64,000 nucleotides of DNA from the NCBI RefSeq assembly GCF_024347615.1, contig NZ_AP025509.1, positions 1,674,001 to 1,738,000 of the forward strand. Direction: 5' to 3'. A program made the translations under genes and the position numbers. The number at the start of each line of letters is the position of its first letter. Within the stretch, counting starts at the first letter, position 1. This document shows, piece after piece, positions 26,699-36,628 of this stretch. This DNA is from Vibrio splendidus (GTDB lineage Bacteria > Pseudomonadota > Gammaproteobacteria > Enterobacterales > Vibrionaceae). The notes beneath the pieces were generated by a model. That model was not told the DNA's origin, did not search any database, and was given only the letters and a program-made list of their open reading frames with translations.

Positions 26699-28435
26699 AT
26701 GCTATCTGCTGAGACTCTGCGTCGAACCTTATTTCTCTTGACGCCTTGGTTATCAAGAATCGCCTCACTGATTGTGGTGGTGATTCTTGTTGGCTTGATG
26801 CCTGACATTGCAGGCATCGACCCAAGCCAATCCATTCTGCGTGCGAGGGCGGGGCAACAACACCTGCTTACGCCTGAAGCTTTAGCAGCGGTACGCGCTG
26901 ATCTTCAGCTTGACCGTTCGGCAAGTGAGCGCCTGATCGACTGGGTAGGAAGTGCTTTTTCAGGCGACCTAGGTAAGTCATGGATTGATGGCTCTTCGGT
27001 TGCATTAGGCATTCAAAAGACAGCGTCGACGTCTCTGTTTCTGATGTCGAGTGCACTTGTGATGACTTTCGTGCTGTGCGGTGCAGGCTTGCTTGCCACC
27101 TTGCGTAGCTGGAAGAGGGGCAAACTGGGGCAGAGTTACAGCAGTTTAAGCACCGTATTAATATCCTTGCCAGAGTACGTGGTGGCCTCGGTATTAATAC
27201 TGGTGTTCTCTATCTGGTTAGGTTGGCTGCCGCCGTATGGTTGGCAAAGTTGGCAAGATATCTGGCTACCGAGTTTAGCGCTCGCACTGCCCGCCAGTGG
27301 CCTATTTAGTCGCCTACTCAGAGACAGTTTACAACGCGTTTTAAATGAGCCTTGGGTGATTACTTGGCTCAGTGCCAACGTTCACTCTAACCAAATTATT
27401 CGCTTTGCGCTGAAAAGAGCGCTGAGCAGCCTGATCCCACAAATCGCGATGATCGTGATTGGTTTGACTGGTGGCGCGGTCGCGGTTGAGCTTATCTTCT
27501 CGATTCCGGGTATCGGGCGCATGATTCTAGGCGCTGCTAAGGCGCAAGATTTACCAATGTTGCAAGGCGGCCTATTGGTATTGCTGCTATTTTCAATTGC
27601 CGTGAGCAGCATGAGCTTGTTTGTTCAACAGCTGATTCTGGGTCACAGTCTGAAAAGCGGTAAGCTCATTAGCAGCCACTCTTCGTTTCGCTTTACACAG
27701 AGCCGTACCAAGCGTGCTGTTGCTTTTTCAATATTTTCATTCCTGAGTGCAATTGTAATTTGGGCGGCATTTCGTGACCCATACACCAGTCAGTTTGCTC
27801 GCTTAGCGGACCCTAGTTGGCAAGCGCCTTTGGGTGCGGATGGCATTGGCCGAGACTTACTGGCGAGAATCGGCTCGGGCATGGTCTCGACCTTCCAAGC
27901 GGGCATCTTAGCAACGTTCTTGAGCTTGGTGACGGGCATCATAATGGGCTTCAATACTCGCTTTAGCCAAGGTCTTATCGAGATAACTAAGGGTATCCCT
28001 TACATCATTGCTGGCCTGTTGGTTGCTGGCTTAACGGGGATGAATCCGAACAGCGCATTAATCGCGATTGTATTGGTATCTTGGGCACCATTAGCAGCTC
28101 ACTGTTCAAGCTTGATCGTGGAAGCAAAGGCTCAACCTTATACGCATCTCGCGCCATTGTGGGGCACCAGCAAGCTTCGAATCTTCCGTTTCTACTTGCT
28201 TCCTTATGTATTGCCACCTTTGCTAAGGCACGCGATGTTGAGGCTGCCAGTAATTACATTGAGCCTGACCTCACTGAGCTTCATCGGTTTAGGTGCGAAA
28301 CCGCCTGCACCGGAATGGGGTTTGATGATTGCAGAAAACTTGCCCTACATCGAGCGCGCGCCATTGGCTGTCATGGGGCCAATCGTTGGGCTGATTCTGT
28401 TAGGTGCGGCCATCAACATGATGTTTGATGATTAA
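26699..28435 (+). CDS. Fused ABC permease (NikB-NikC-like in one chain)
   Basis: A 578-residue membrane protein combining two permease domains that are usually separate. Residues 1-310 resemble the DppB/NikB half (IVVVILVGLMPDIAG; VAVELIFSIPGIGRMIL). About 335-578 resemble the DppC/NikC half, including the coupling segment and LTSLSFIGLGAKPPAPEWGLMIAEN. Each half shows five to six hydrophobic helices. No frameshift is seen at the join (near 27660-27730), so it reads as a true fusion. It completes the importer; the operon ends here. Confidence 0.85.
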   Translation: MLSAETLRRTLFLLTPWLSRIASLIVVVILVGLMPDIAGIDPSQSILRARAGQQHLLTPEALAAVRADLQLDRSASERLIDWVGSAFSGDLGKSWIDGSSVALGIQKTASTSLFLMSSALVMTFVLCGAGLLATLRSWKRGKLGQSYSSLSTVLISLPEYVVASVLILVFSIWLGWLPPYGWQSWQDIWLPSLALALPASGLFSRLLRDSLQRVLNEPWVITWLSANVHSNQIIRFALKRALSSLIPQIAMIVIGLTGGAVAVELIFSIPGIGRMILGAAKAQDLPMLQGGLLVLLLFSIAVSSMSLFVQQLILGHSLKSGKLISSHSSFRFTQSRTKRAVAFSIFSFLSAIVIWAAFRDPYTSQFARLADPSWQAPLGADGIGRDLLARIGSGMVSTFQAGILATFLSLVTGIIMGFNTRFSQGLIEITKGIPYIIAGLLVAGLTGMNPNSALIAIVLVSWAPLAAHCSSLIVEAKAQPYTHLAPLWGTSKLRIFRFYLLPYVLPPLLRHAMLRLPVITLSLTSLSFIGLGAKPPAPEWGLMIAENLPYIERAPLAVMGPIVGLILLGAAINMMFDD

Positions 28436-28595
28436 CGAAAAAGTGCAGGCTGCTTAAGTTTTCGATGTGCTATTCGATTGAGTGTTCGATTTGCTTTTTA
28501 TGTTGTAACCTTGAGCCTGTTTTTTTGAATTGGCTTTCGGATCGGTTGTCGAACGGTTTTTAGCTTAGTTAAGTGTTCAGCGTTAAGGATTCAAC

Positions 28596-28838
28596 ATGTA
28601 TCTCGTTTTGTATTGCCACAATATTGGTATGACCGACTTTTCCTTCTTTGAAACGGAAGATTTCGATAAAGAAGAGGGCTATATCGTGCGAGGTAAGTGG
28701 CCGAACGAGAAAGCGTTTCGTGATTACTTAACCAAAGAGTTTGGTGACATGAGCGAATTTCAAGTGATCGACTTAATCGCCAAAGGTACAGAAGCAGAAC
28801 ACTACTCGCCCGAAGAGTTGATGCGCTTAGCTTTGTAA
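28596..28838 (+). CDS. Conserved hypothetical small protein
   Basis: An 80-residue acidic protein, probably cytoplasmic, with no signal peptide. It has no motif I can name (FFETEDFDKEEGYIVRGKWPN in the middle). An aaggat element lies seven bases before the ATG. Family and function are not recognised. Confidence 0.6.
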   Translation: MYLVLYCHNIGMTDFSFFETEDFDKEEGYIVRGKWPNEKAFRDYLTKEFGDMSEFQVIDLIAKGTEAEHYSPEELMRLAL

Positions 28839-28907
28839 TATCTAGTTTAATAACGGTTAGCTTATCAGCATCCAGTTAAGTAGCATCTTTCGAACAAACG
28901 AATAAAG

Positions 28908-28936
28908 AAATGGCAGCCTGATTCGGCTGCCATTTT
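28908..28936. terminator. Bidirectional terminator
   Basis: AAATGGCAGCC-TGATTC-GGCTGCCATTTT lies between the convergent small gene and the D-lactate dehydrogenase gene. T-rich flanks occur on both strands. Confidence 0.85.
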
Positions 28937-28978
28937 CGTTTTAGGTTAAAGCTAATACCTTTTGCATCGTGAATGGTG

Positions 28979-31834
28979 CTACTGCGCCACTTCGTCCACC
29001 AAGTACAAGATTGACTGATACGGAATGCCACTGTGATGTGACAAACCGATCTCACAGGTTCGGCTGTTGCTGAATCCACGAGTACAGTTGCTTGGCACTT
29101 GTTCTTTGAGTGGGTGTACCGCCGCTTCATTCAGCTCTGGCGTGGTAAAACCTTTATCACCCGCCCAACCACAACATTGAATATGCTCAGGAACAATCAC
29201 CTCTTCGGTACAGGCTTTAGCAAGGCTCAACATCGCGCCTTCCAAACCCATTCGACGAGAGCTACAAGTTACATGCAGCATCACGGTTTCTTGCAGCGGC
29301 TCAAGTGTCAGGTGCTCAAGCAAGTATTGGTTCACAAACCCTGTCGGCTCTAATACCTCTAACGGTTTGGTGAACTGTTCAATACTGCGTTTAGCACAAG
29401 GGCTGGTATCCATTAATACTGGGTATTCACCCTGACGACTGGCCTGCCACAACACTTCTTCGAGCTGTTGAGCTTTAGATTGGGCTAAATCGGTCATCCC
29501 TTTACTGTCGTAAGGCATGCCACAACATTGGTCATCGAGCTTCTTCGGAAGAATTACCTCAAATCCTGCTTTGTTAAGCAAAGACATGGTCACTTCAGTT
29601 AGAGGACGTTGGTCGCCCGCATCGCTTTGCTGTCCCATGGTGCGACTGGCACAGGAAGGGAGGTAAACCACCTTCTTATGATTGCTTGAGGATTCTGCCG
29701 TCACTGGTGATGAGACTAGCGAGTGGCTATTGGATTGCGGCATCTCAGGCATCCAAACGGGTGTCGCGCCTTTAGTTATTGAGCGCAAGCCATTGGTTAG
29801 CTTGCCGACTGTAGTTGCGCCTAATACTTTGCTCGCCACTTGGTTGGTTTTGAGGCTAGCCTTGGTGAGTTTTGTGGTGGTCGAGAAATGATCAGCTGTC
29901 CATTTGGCGATTGGTGTAAATTTCTCGTATTTGGCAATACGAAGCTTCTTGATCAAATCGCCGGTGTTGATTCCCACTGGGCAACGCTCGGCACACAGGC
30001 CAGTTGCGGCGCAGGTATCGATACCTTGGTATTCGAAGGTTTTCTCTAGCTCACTTGCTTCTATCTCTTCACCTGCGGCACGGCGGCGTTGTAGCTCGCG
30101 ATATAAAACAATACGTTGGCGTGGTGATAGAGTGAGCGTACGAGACGGACAAACAGGCTCACAGAAGCCACATTCAATACAGCGGTCGACAAGGTCATCG
30201 GCAGCAGGCATTGGCTTCAAATTGGTGATGTGTGAATTCGGGTTGTCGTTGATGATAACGCCGGGGTTGAGCAGCCTTTCTGGATCAAACAGCGCTTTGA
30301 TCTGTTGCATCAAGGCATAGCCGTCTTTGCCCCATTCCAATTCTACATAAGGCGCCATGTTACGACCAGTACCATGCTCTGCTTTTAGAGAACCTTGGTA
30401 TTTCACCGCAACCAGCTCGGCAACATCGTCCATGAAACCGCCGTAGCGATCGATTTCTGTTTGACTGTCGAAGCCTTGAGTAAATACAAAGTGCAGGTTG
30501 CCTTCGAGGGCGTGACCAAAAATGATCGCTTCGCTGTAGTCGTATTTGTCGAACAGCTCTTGTAGCTCTCGAATACCGTTAGCGAGGTTTTCGACAGGAA
30601 AAGCAACGTCTTCGATGATAACGGTTGTGCCAACTTCACGAACGGCTCCAACGGCAGGGAACATGCCTTTTCGGATGCCCCACAGAGTTGCGACTGTCTT
30701 TGGATCGGAAGTGAAAGGCACCGATTCAACAATCGTGTATTCAGTCAATGCGTCCAAAATTGATTTACATTGTAAATCTAAGTCCGGCTGGGAGCTGGCG
30801 TGTGATTCAACCAAAATCGCTGCGGCTTCTAAATCCAAGTTCGGCATGAATGCAGGCATACCTGGTTTGTCTGCGACAGAACGTAGTGCTCTGCCATCCA
30901 TCAATTCAACCGCAGCAACCGGCGTTTTTGATAGCGTAGTAACGGCTTTACTGGCTTGTTCGATGTCGGCAAACACCAACAGAGCAGAGGCTTTGTTCGG
31001 ATGTTCGATAACCGTGTTGTAGGTGATTTCGGCGATGAAGCCTAGTGTGCCTTCTGAGCCAATCATCAGATGTTTGATGATCTCGATTGGGTCGTGGTAA
31101 TCAACCAAGGCATTCAAAGCGTAGCCAGTGGTGTTTTTTAGGCGGTACTTGTGGCGGATTCTGTCTGCGAGTTCTTGGTTTGACGCTGTCTGTTGATGTA
31201 ATTCGACAATGCCTTCAAACAGATCTTTATGTGATAGCTTGAATGCTTCAACGCTGGCGTTATCTGCGGTATCAAGCAGGGAACCATCACTCAATACGAT
31301 TTTCATGCTCTCAACGGTGCGATAAGAGTTTTGCGCAGTACCACAACACATGCCGCTGGCGTTGTTCGCGGCGATACCACCGATTTTACAGGTATTGATT
31401 GAAGCTGGATCTGGGCCGATTTTACGTTGGAAAGGGGCAAGGTATTTATTAGCATCAGCGCCAATTACCCCTGGTTGTAGGATGATCTGATTGCCGTTAT
31501 CGATAATTTCGTGGCCACGCCAGTCATCGGTCAGTGTGATGAGTACCGAGTCTGAAACCGCTTGTCCTGACAGGCTGGTGCCCGCGGCGCGAAAGGTAAA
31601 ATGAATACCGAGTTCACGGCAACTTTGAATGGTGAATATCACTTCGTCTAAGTTCTTGAGCCTTAGAACCATTTTCGGCACCAAGCGATAAAAACTCGCA
31701 TCGGTGCCGTAAGCCAAGCGCTTTGCCTCTTGAGTGACAATGCGTTCCGTTTCTATTTTTTGAGCCAGTATCGCTTCAAGCTGCTGATAAGCTTGTGCGT
31801 CTATTACTCGCTCATGGGATGTGGTTGTCTCCAT
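28979..31834 (-). CDS. FAD/Fe-S D-lactate dehydrogenase (Dld-II type)
   Basis: A 951-residue respiratory enzyme oxidising D-lactate to pyruvate. Domains in order: FAD-binding type 4 (about 30-250, with FRAAGTSLSGQAVSDSVLI and NNASGMCCGT), FAD-oxidase C-terminal (about 250-520), 4Fe-4S motifs CIECGFCEPVCP and CAATGLCAERCPVG, then cysteine-rich CCG segments (DQCCGMPYDSKG and QCCGWAGDKGF). This is the architecture of Shewanella Dld-II. ATG 31834 is preferred to the GTG ten codons upstream because aaggaag precedes it. Third gene of the lactate set, separated from lldD by an inverted-repeat element. Confidence 0.88.
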   Translation of the reverse strand: METTTSHERVIDAQAYQQLEAILAQKIETERIVTQEAKRLAYGTDASFYRLVPKMVLRLKNLDEVIFTIQSCRELGIHFTFRAAGTSLSGQAVSDSVLITLTDDWRGHEIIDNGNQIILQPGVIGADANKYLAPFQRKIGPDPASINTCKIGGIAANNASGMCCGTAQNSYRTVESMKIVLSDGSLLDTADNASVEAFKLSHKDLFEGIVELHQQTASNQELADRIRHKYRLKNTTGYALNALVDYHDPIEIIKHLMIGSEGTLGFIAEITYNTVIEHPNKASALLVFADIEQASKAVTTLSKTPVAAVELMDGRALRSVADKPGMPAFMPNLDLEAAAILVESHASSQPDLDLQCKSILDALTEYTIVESVPFTSDPKTVATLWGIRKGMFPAVGAVREVGTTVIIEDVAFPVENLANGIRELQELFDKYDYSEAIIFGHALEGNLHFVFTQGFDSQTEIDRYGGFMDDVAELVAVKYQGSLKAEHGTGRNMAPYVELEWGKDGYALMQQIKALFDPERLLNPGVIINDNPNSHITNLKPMPAADDLVDRCIECGFCEPVCPSRTLTLSPRQRIVLYRELQRRRAAGEEIEASELEKTFEYQGIDTCAATGLCAERCPVGINTGDLIKKLRIAKYEKFTPIAKWTADHFSTTTKLTKASLKTNQVASKVLGATTVGKLTNGLRSITKGATPVWMPEMPQSNSHSLVSSPVTAESSSNHKKVVYLPSCASRTMGQQSDAGDQRPLTEVTMSLLNKAGFEVILPKKLDDQCCGMPYDSKGMTDLAQSKAQQLEEVLWQASRQGEYPVLMDTSPCAKRSIEQFTKPLEVLEPTGFVNQYLLEHLTLEPLQETVMLHVTCSSRRMGLEGAMLSLAKACTEEVIVPEHIQCCGWAGDKGFTTPELNEAAVHPLKEQVPSNCTRGFSNSRTCEIGLSHHSGIPYQSILYLVDEVAQ

Positions 31835-31869
31835 CTTTGCTTCCTTGTGCTTCTTATTTGGCACTGTTC

Positions 31870-32149
31870 AGGGCGTGTTGACCTTTCGTGGTTAAATTTT
31901 GTTCGAGATAAAAGCGTTTTAATCGCGGCGAGGGGGAAGTAGCCTAGTCACTCTAAGCAAATCCCCCTCAACAAAGAGTAAAACGCTTTTTGCGGGGGCG
32001 CCCAGCTCGAACCCTTCGGGCAGCGTTTGCTGGCCATTTCTACTACGTTATCGGCTTCTCATGTAGGCTAGCTACACATCGACGCCTCTGCCTTGTATAA
32101 ATACCCAGCAACTCGCTGCAAAAATCAGCTCGAAAGATCAACACGCCCT
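31870..32149. repeat. 280-bp element with 19-bp terminal inverted repeats (MITE-like)
   Basis: The left end AGGGCGTGTTGACCTTTCG (31870-31888) is the inverted copy of the right end (32131-32149), with one mismatch. The interior is strongly structured: AAAAGCGTTTTA pairs with TAAAACGCTTTT (31910-31921/31979-31990), enclosing GAGGGGGA/TCCCCCTC (31930-31937/31962-31969). There is no open frame of note and no convincing target-site duplication. It sits between lldD and the D-lactate dehydrogenase gene. Confidence 0.75.
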
Positions 32150-32179
32150 AGTTTTTTATTTTATTTTCCAGTGCTTAAA

Positions 32180-32215
32180 CGGTGTCACAACGGCAGTGGA
32201 ATTGCTGTGACACCG
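32180..32215 (-). terminator. Hairpin after lldD
   Basis: CGGTGTCACA pairs with TGTGACACCG around a 16-base loop. On the minus strand it lies about 60 bases after the lldD stop but lacks a strong U-tract, so termination is uncertain. Confidence 0.5.
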
Positions 32216-32277
32216 ATTGAACTTCAGTCTAAGTAGACCAAAGCATTAGTCCGAATCCGAACCTAAATCGTTGAGGT

Positions 32278-33417
32278 TTAATCTAGCCCTACCAAAGATT
32301 CGCGAGTTAAGTCTTTGATTGTCTTAGCGCCTGTTAATGTCATTGCAACGCGCATTTCTTTGTCATATAGGTCGAGCAGGTTCTCAACACCTGCTTGTCC
32401 TTGCGCTGCTAACGCGTAAACGAAAGAGCGGCCAAGCAAGGTGCAGTCTGCGCCCATCGCCATCATGCGAACTACATCTAAGCCAGTACGAATGCCAGAG
32501 TCGACCAGAATCTTGGTGTCGCCTTTTACCGCATCTGCAATCGCAGGCAGTGCTTTAGCACTTGATAGAACACCATCAAGCTGACGACCGCCGTGGTTTG
32601 AAACTACGATACCGTCTGCGCCAAATCTCACGGCGTCTTTTGCATCTTCTTCATCAAGAATGCCTTTGATAACCATTGGGCCATCCCAGAAATCACGGAT
32701 CCACTCTAGGTCTTTCCATGAAATTGATGGGTCGAAGTTATCACCTAACCAACCGATGTAGTCTTCCAGTTTGGTTGGAGAACCGCGATAAGTCGAAATG
32801 TTGCCAAGGTCGTGCGGTTTACCAAGTAGGCCAACATCAACGGCCCAACTAGGATGACGCATAGATTGGAATACACGACGTATTGCTGCATTTGGACCAC
32901 TCATTCCTGAGTGCATGTCACGGTAGCGAGCGCCAGGTACAGGCATATCAACCGTGAAGACCAGTGTTGTTACGCCTGCCGCTTTGGCACGTTCCAATAC
33001 GTTCTTCATGAAGCCACGATCTTTTAGCACGTAAAGTTGGAACCACATTGGGCGCTCAATCTTAGGTGCCACTTCTTCGATCGGGCATACCGATACGGTC
33101 GACATGGTAAAAGGGATGCCCTTGTTGTCAGCCGCTTTAGCCGCTTGTACTTCGCCACGTCGTGCGTACATGCCTGTTAGTCCAACCGGAGCTAAGGCAA
33201 TCGGCATCGCCAGTTTTTCGCCAAACAATTCGGTTTCCAAATTTAGGTCCGACATGTCATTAAGTACACGCTGCTTGAGTGCGATCTCTGCAAGATCGGC
33301 CGTGTTGCGGCGTAGGGTATGTTCTCCGTAAGAACCGCCGTCAATGTAGTGAAAAAGAAACGGTGGCAATTTTGCTTTTGCTGCGGCGCGGTAATCAGTC
33401 GATGCGGATATGATCAT
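32278..33417 (-). CDS. lldD: L-lactate dehydrogenase (FMN, respiratory)
   Basis: A 379-residue flavoenzyme oxidising L-lactate to pyruvate and passing electrons to the quinone pool. The alpha-hydroxy-acid oxidase signature [10 protein letters not shown], with the catalytic His, and [21 protein letters not shown] are intact. The N-terminus begins [20 protein letters not shown], as in E. coli LldD (396 residues). It lies downstream of lldP across a 328-base spacer full of repeats, so it may have its own promoter. Confidence 0.94.
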   Translation of the reverse strand: MIISASTDYRAAAKAKLPPFLFHYIDGGSYGEHTLRRNTADLAEIALKQRVLNDMSDLNLETELFGEKLAMPIALAPVGLTGMYARRGEVQAAKAADNKGIPFTMSTVSVCPIEEVAPKIERPMWFQLYVLKDRGFMKNVLERAKAAGVTTLVFTVDMPVPGARYRDMHSGMSGPNAAIRRVFQSMRHPSWAVDVGLLGKPHDLGNISTYRGSPTKLEDYIGWLGDNFDPSISWKDLEWIRDFWDGPMVIKGILDEEDAKDAVRFGADGIVVSNHGGRQLDGVLSSAKALPAIADAVKGDTKILVDSGIRTGLDVVRMMAMGADCTLLGRSFVYALAAQGQAGVENLLDLYDKEMRVAMTLTGAKTIKDLTRESLVGLD

Positions 33418-33542
33418 AATTTCAGTCCTAAATTCTTGGGATGTTGCCCTTCTATGAGAGCTTGGCTTGGGCTGCTTTAATTCTTGAAAAGTAAGTGTTT
33501 GTTGTTTCTTAATCGGTGAAGCAACTCATCGATAAATAAAAT

Positions 33543-33606
33543 AACCTGTGAAGCAATTAATCTATGAAGCAATTAACCTGTGAAGCAAATAAACAGTGAA
33601 ACAGTT
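33543..33606. repeat. 16-bp tandem repeat, four units
   Basis: Units of AACCTGTGAAGCAATT start at 33543, 33559, 33575 and 33591. The first three are nearly identical and the fourth is degenerate. Confidence 0.88.
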
Positions 33607-33617
33607 AAGCAATAAAA

Positions 33618-33721
33618 TGGCGTTAATACCCGGGGTGTTGATGTGTTTTAGTATCCGTTCCGAAACTCATCAACTGTCTTATTAGACGGTGTTACAGTCG
33701 GGGAATTGAGTATTAACGCCA
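33618..33721 (-). terminator. Long-range inverted repeat downstream of lldP
   Basis: TGGCGTTAATAC (33618-33629) and GTATTAACGCCA (33710-33721) are perfectly complementary, 80 bases apart. On the minus strand the closing arm is followed by TTTTATT, so it may terminate lldP transcripts. Its size is unusual for a terminator, and a small inserted element is the alternative. Confidence 0.45.
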
Positions 33722-33745
33722 AGTGCTTTTGTAACGACTTATGGT

Positions 33746-35452
33746 TTACATAAGTGCGTCTGTCATTTTGAAGCCGTAGATAACCACTAGGCCGATGATT
33801 CCTGTCATCACCAAGTAGTAGAACGTTGGGATGATAGTCTTACGTAGTGTTGCGCCTTCGCGTCCTAATAAGCCTACGGTCGCCGATGCGGCTACCACGT
33901 TGTGAATCGCAATCATGTTACCTGCTGCAGCACCAACGGCTTGCAGAGCAACAACCACAGCACTAGAGATAGACAGAGTTTGTGCTACTTCGAATTGGAA
34001 CTGGCTGAACATCATGTTTGAAACGGTGTTTGAACCTGCAATGAAGGCACCTAACGCACCCACCGTGGCACTTAATGCTGGGAATGCGCCGCCGACTAGG
34101 TCAGCTGCAAAGTTGGCAGTGGTTACTGGCATACTTGCTAAATCAGCGCCGTTCACACCTGAGTTAATGAAGATACGAACCATTGGGATGGTGAACACCA
34201 ACACAAAGCCAGCGCCTATTAGAGTCTTGCTCGACTCACCAAAAGCTTTAGCCAGTGGTGTTGCGCTGCGTGATTGCATTAGAACCGCGACTAGTGCGAC
34301 GAAGACCAAGATACCGCCAGGTAAATACAGAGGTTGAATCGCTGTGCTTACACCGGTCTCGCCAAGGATGTTGCTGAAAGAAAGGCTAACGCTCTTAAGT
34401 AGGCCTTTGAACTCAGGGCTCACACGGCTAGCAACGAGAGTGACAGCGAGCAGCACGTAAGGTGCCCATGCCATCGCCATGCTCATTTTCTTATGACCTT
34501 GCTTACTGTTTGAATGAGTGTCATCAAGATCGATCTTCAAAGAACCTAGCCATTCTGCTGGCCACTTGTCTTCGCTTTCAAAGTCCCATTTTGATTTAGG
34601 TACTAGGAAGCCGCGTTTTGCTGCTGTTACAACAATCGCAAGGCCAACCAAACCACCAATCAGTGATGGGAACTCAGCACCTAGGAAAACACCTGTTAGT
34701 GCGTAAGGAATGGTGAAAGCGGCACCTGCGAACAGTGCGAACGGCAGGATATCAAGACCTTCAGTCCAGCTTTTGTTCTTACCGAAGAAGCGAGTCAGCA
34801 TCATCGCCATCAATACAGGAATCATCACACCAACGCAGGCGTGGATGATCGCAACACTTGATGTGATCTGTTGTAGGTAAGCATCCCATGTTGAACCATT
34901 GGCAATCAGGCTTTCACCAATGTTGTGCGTATCCAAACCTTTGTTTACGCCAACAATGATAGGTGTACCAACCGCGCCGAACGATACCGGCGTAGATTGA
35001 ATCATCATGCCCATCAGTACCGCAGCTAATGCTGGGAAGCCGATTGCAACGAGTAAGGGAGCGGCGATTGCTGCGGGTGTGCCGAAGCCGGATGCACCTT
35101 CAATGAATGAACCAAAACACCAAGCGATGATGATCGCTTGCACACGACGGTCTGCTGATATGTCAGTAAAGCCGTTACGGATGGTGGTGATGGCTCCGGT
35201 GTGTTTCAAAGTGTTTAATAAGAAGATGGCGCCAAACACAATCCAGAGAACCGACACGGTAATGCCGAAGCCTTGGAATACTGAAGCCAGCACGCGAGTG
35301 CTAGACATATCCCATGCGAATAGGGCGATAGCAACGGTTAATGCAAATGCCACTGGCATCGCTTTTTTTGCAGGCCAGTTAAGGCCAACCAGCAGAATCG
35401 CTGCAACAACTATTGGCGAAAAGGCCAATAATGCTAGTAGAGTTTCACTCAT
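33746..35452 (-). CDS. lldP: L-lactate permease
   Basis: A 568-residue inner-membrane lactate:proton symporter of the LctP family, with about 13-14 hydrophobic helices. Family segments are clear: [37 protein letters not shown] and [18 protein letters not shown]. The length fits (E. coli 551). A gaggaag ribosome-binding site precedes the ATG. First gene of the lactate set, divergent from a LysR regulator. Confidence 0.94.
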   Translation of the reverse strand: MSETLLALLAFSPIVVAAILLVGLNWPAKKAMPVAFALTVAIALFAWDMSSTRVLASVFQGFGITVSVLWIVFGAIFLLNTLKHTGAITTIRNGFTDISADRRVQAIIIAWCFGSFIEGASGFGTPAAIAAPLLVAIGFPALAAVLMGMMIQSTPVSFGAVGTPIIVGVNKGLDTHNIGESLIANGSTWDAYLQQITSSVAIIHACVGVMIPVLMAMMLTRFFGKNKSWTEGLDILPFALFAGAAFTIPYALTGVFLGAEFPSLIGGLVGLAIVVTAAKRGFLVPKSKWDFESEDKWPAEWLGSLKIDLDDTHSNSKQGHKKMSMAMAWAPYVLLAVTLVASRVSPEFKGLLKSVSLSFSNILGETGVSTAIQPLYLPGGILVFVALVAVLMQSRSATPLAKAFGESSKTLIGAGFVLVFTIPMVRIFINSGVNGADLASMPVTTANFAADLVGGAFPALSATVGALGAFIAGSNTVSNMMFSQFQFEVAQTLSISSAVVVALQAVGAAAGNMIAIHNVVAASATVGLLGREGATLRKTIIPTFYYLVMTGIIGLVVIYGFKMTDALM

Positions 35453-35699
35453 GGGTACTTCCTCGTACTTGTTTTCAAACGTTCATGTTTGAAGTGAATA
35501 ACACGTCATTAGTTTTGTAGGTGTAATCTGAATCTCGAGGATTCAATTGTTGTAATTAGAGTCGCTTTATTTGTAACCGATGTGATTGCAAAAGCTGTTT
35601 TTGTAATTGTTTTGTTAATTTGGCGTGAATTTACCCCTTTATTTTTTATTGATATAGGGAAATAATGAAAATAATTAATTCCAAAATTGGCATAATCAA

Positions 35700-36617
35700 A
35701 TGCGAGCAGACGATTTGATCCTGTTTTCACAGGTAGTAGAACTGGGCAGTTTTAGTAAGGTGGCAGAGCAAAATAACCTTACAAATTCGGTAGTTAGCAA
35801 GAGAATTGCGCGTTTGGAAGAAGAGATTGGCGTGCAGCTATTATATCGAACCACGCGTAAATTGACGCTTACCGAGGCGGGTAAGGCAATGTTACACGGA
35901 GCCAAAAATGTGAAGCAGGCGGCTCAAGAGGCTATGGACGCAGTTTCAGGCTTTGGTGAAAATGTTAGTGGTCATATCAAAATGTCAGTGCCTACTATCT
36001 CCGGAGATTTGATTCTGGCAGACGCTGTTGCCGAGTTTTGTAATATGCACCCAGGTTTAACGGTCGATATGTCTCTTAACAATCGCTTTGTGGATCTGGT
36101 TGATGATGGCCTCGACTTAGTGATTCGAACCGGTTACTTGGAAGACTCCAGCTTAATTGCCCGTCATATATTGGATTCACAATGGGTGGTATGTGCCTCG
36201 CCGTCTTATATCGCCAAGAATGGTAAGCCGATGCAGCCCAAGGATTTGGTTGAGCACAATTGTCTGCAATACGCTTATCAAACAACGGGTGCCAGTGAGT
36301 GGCAATTTCTGCATAGTAAAGATGGCTTTACTGATAATGATAAATACATAGTGCGCGTCTCTGGATCTTTTTCTACCGATAACGCGACGGCATTAAGAAA
36401 GGCGGCGTTGGGCGGTCATGGTGTTGCGTACGTGCCACGTTGTCTGGTGTATCACGATATTCGCAATGGTCAGCTGGTGGACATCTTCCCTGATTTAGTC
36501 GGCAAGAAGCTCGGTATTTATGCGGTGTACCCCTTTACGCGCCAGCCACCGAACAAGATTAAGTTATTGATTGAACACATCAGAACACGTTACCTGACGA
36601 TTTCACATTATTTTTAA
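35700..36617 (+). CDS. LysR family transcriptional regulator
   Basis: A 305-residue protein with an N-terminal winged helix (DLILFSQVVELGSFSKVAEQ, then SVVSKRIARLEEEIGVQLLYRTTRK) and a substrate-binding domain of the CrgA-like group. It is divergent from lldP and 12 bases upstream of the prolyl oligopeptidase gene, with which it may be co-transcribed. Control of lactate genes is inferred from position; the FadR/GntR-type LldR known from E. coli is absent. Confidence 0.87.
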   Translation: MRADDLILFSQVVELGSFSKVAEQNNLTNSVVSKRIARLEEEIGVQLLYRTTRKLTLTEAGKAMLHGAKNVKQAAQEAMDAVSGFGENVSGHIKMSVPTISGDLILADAVAEFCNMHPGLTVDMSLNNRFVDLVDDGLDLVIRTGYLEDSSLIARHILDSQWVVCASPSYIAKNGKPMQPKDLVEHNCLQYAYQTTGASEWQFLHSKDGFTDNDKYIVRVSGSFSTDNATALRKAALGGHGVAYVPRCLVYHDIRNGQLVDIFPDLVGKKLGIYAVYPFTRQPPNKIKLLIEHIRTRYLTISHYF

Positions 36618-36628
36618 TAAGGATCACG

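Larger units (their letters stand above)
33418..33745. other. Repeat-rich spacer between lldP and lldD
   Basis: This 328-base gene-free spacer holds the 16-bp tandem array (33543-33606) and the long inverted repeat (33618-33721). I see no convincing promoter, but one is needed if the inverted repeat terminates lldP transcripts. Confidence 0.5.

Noticed and set aside
30546..31022. 158-codon frame opposite the D-lactate dehydrogenase gene
   Set aside because: Composition is that of an antisense shadow (Ser- and Arg-rich), with no start signal; the dehydrogenase frame shows conserved motifs here.
35007..35492. 161-codon frame opposite lldP
   Set aside because: Antisense shadow of a conserved transporter, without translation signals.
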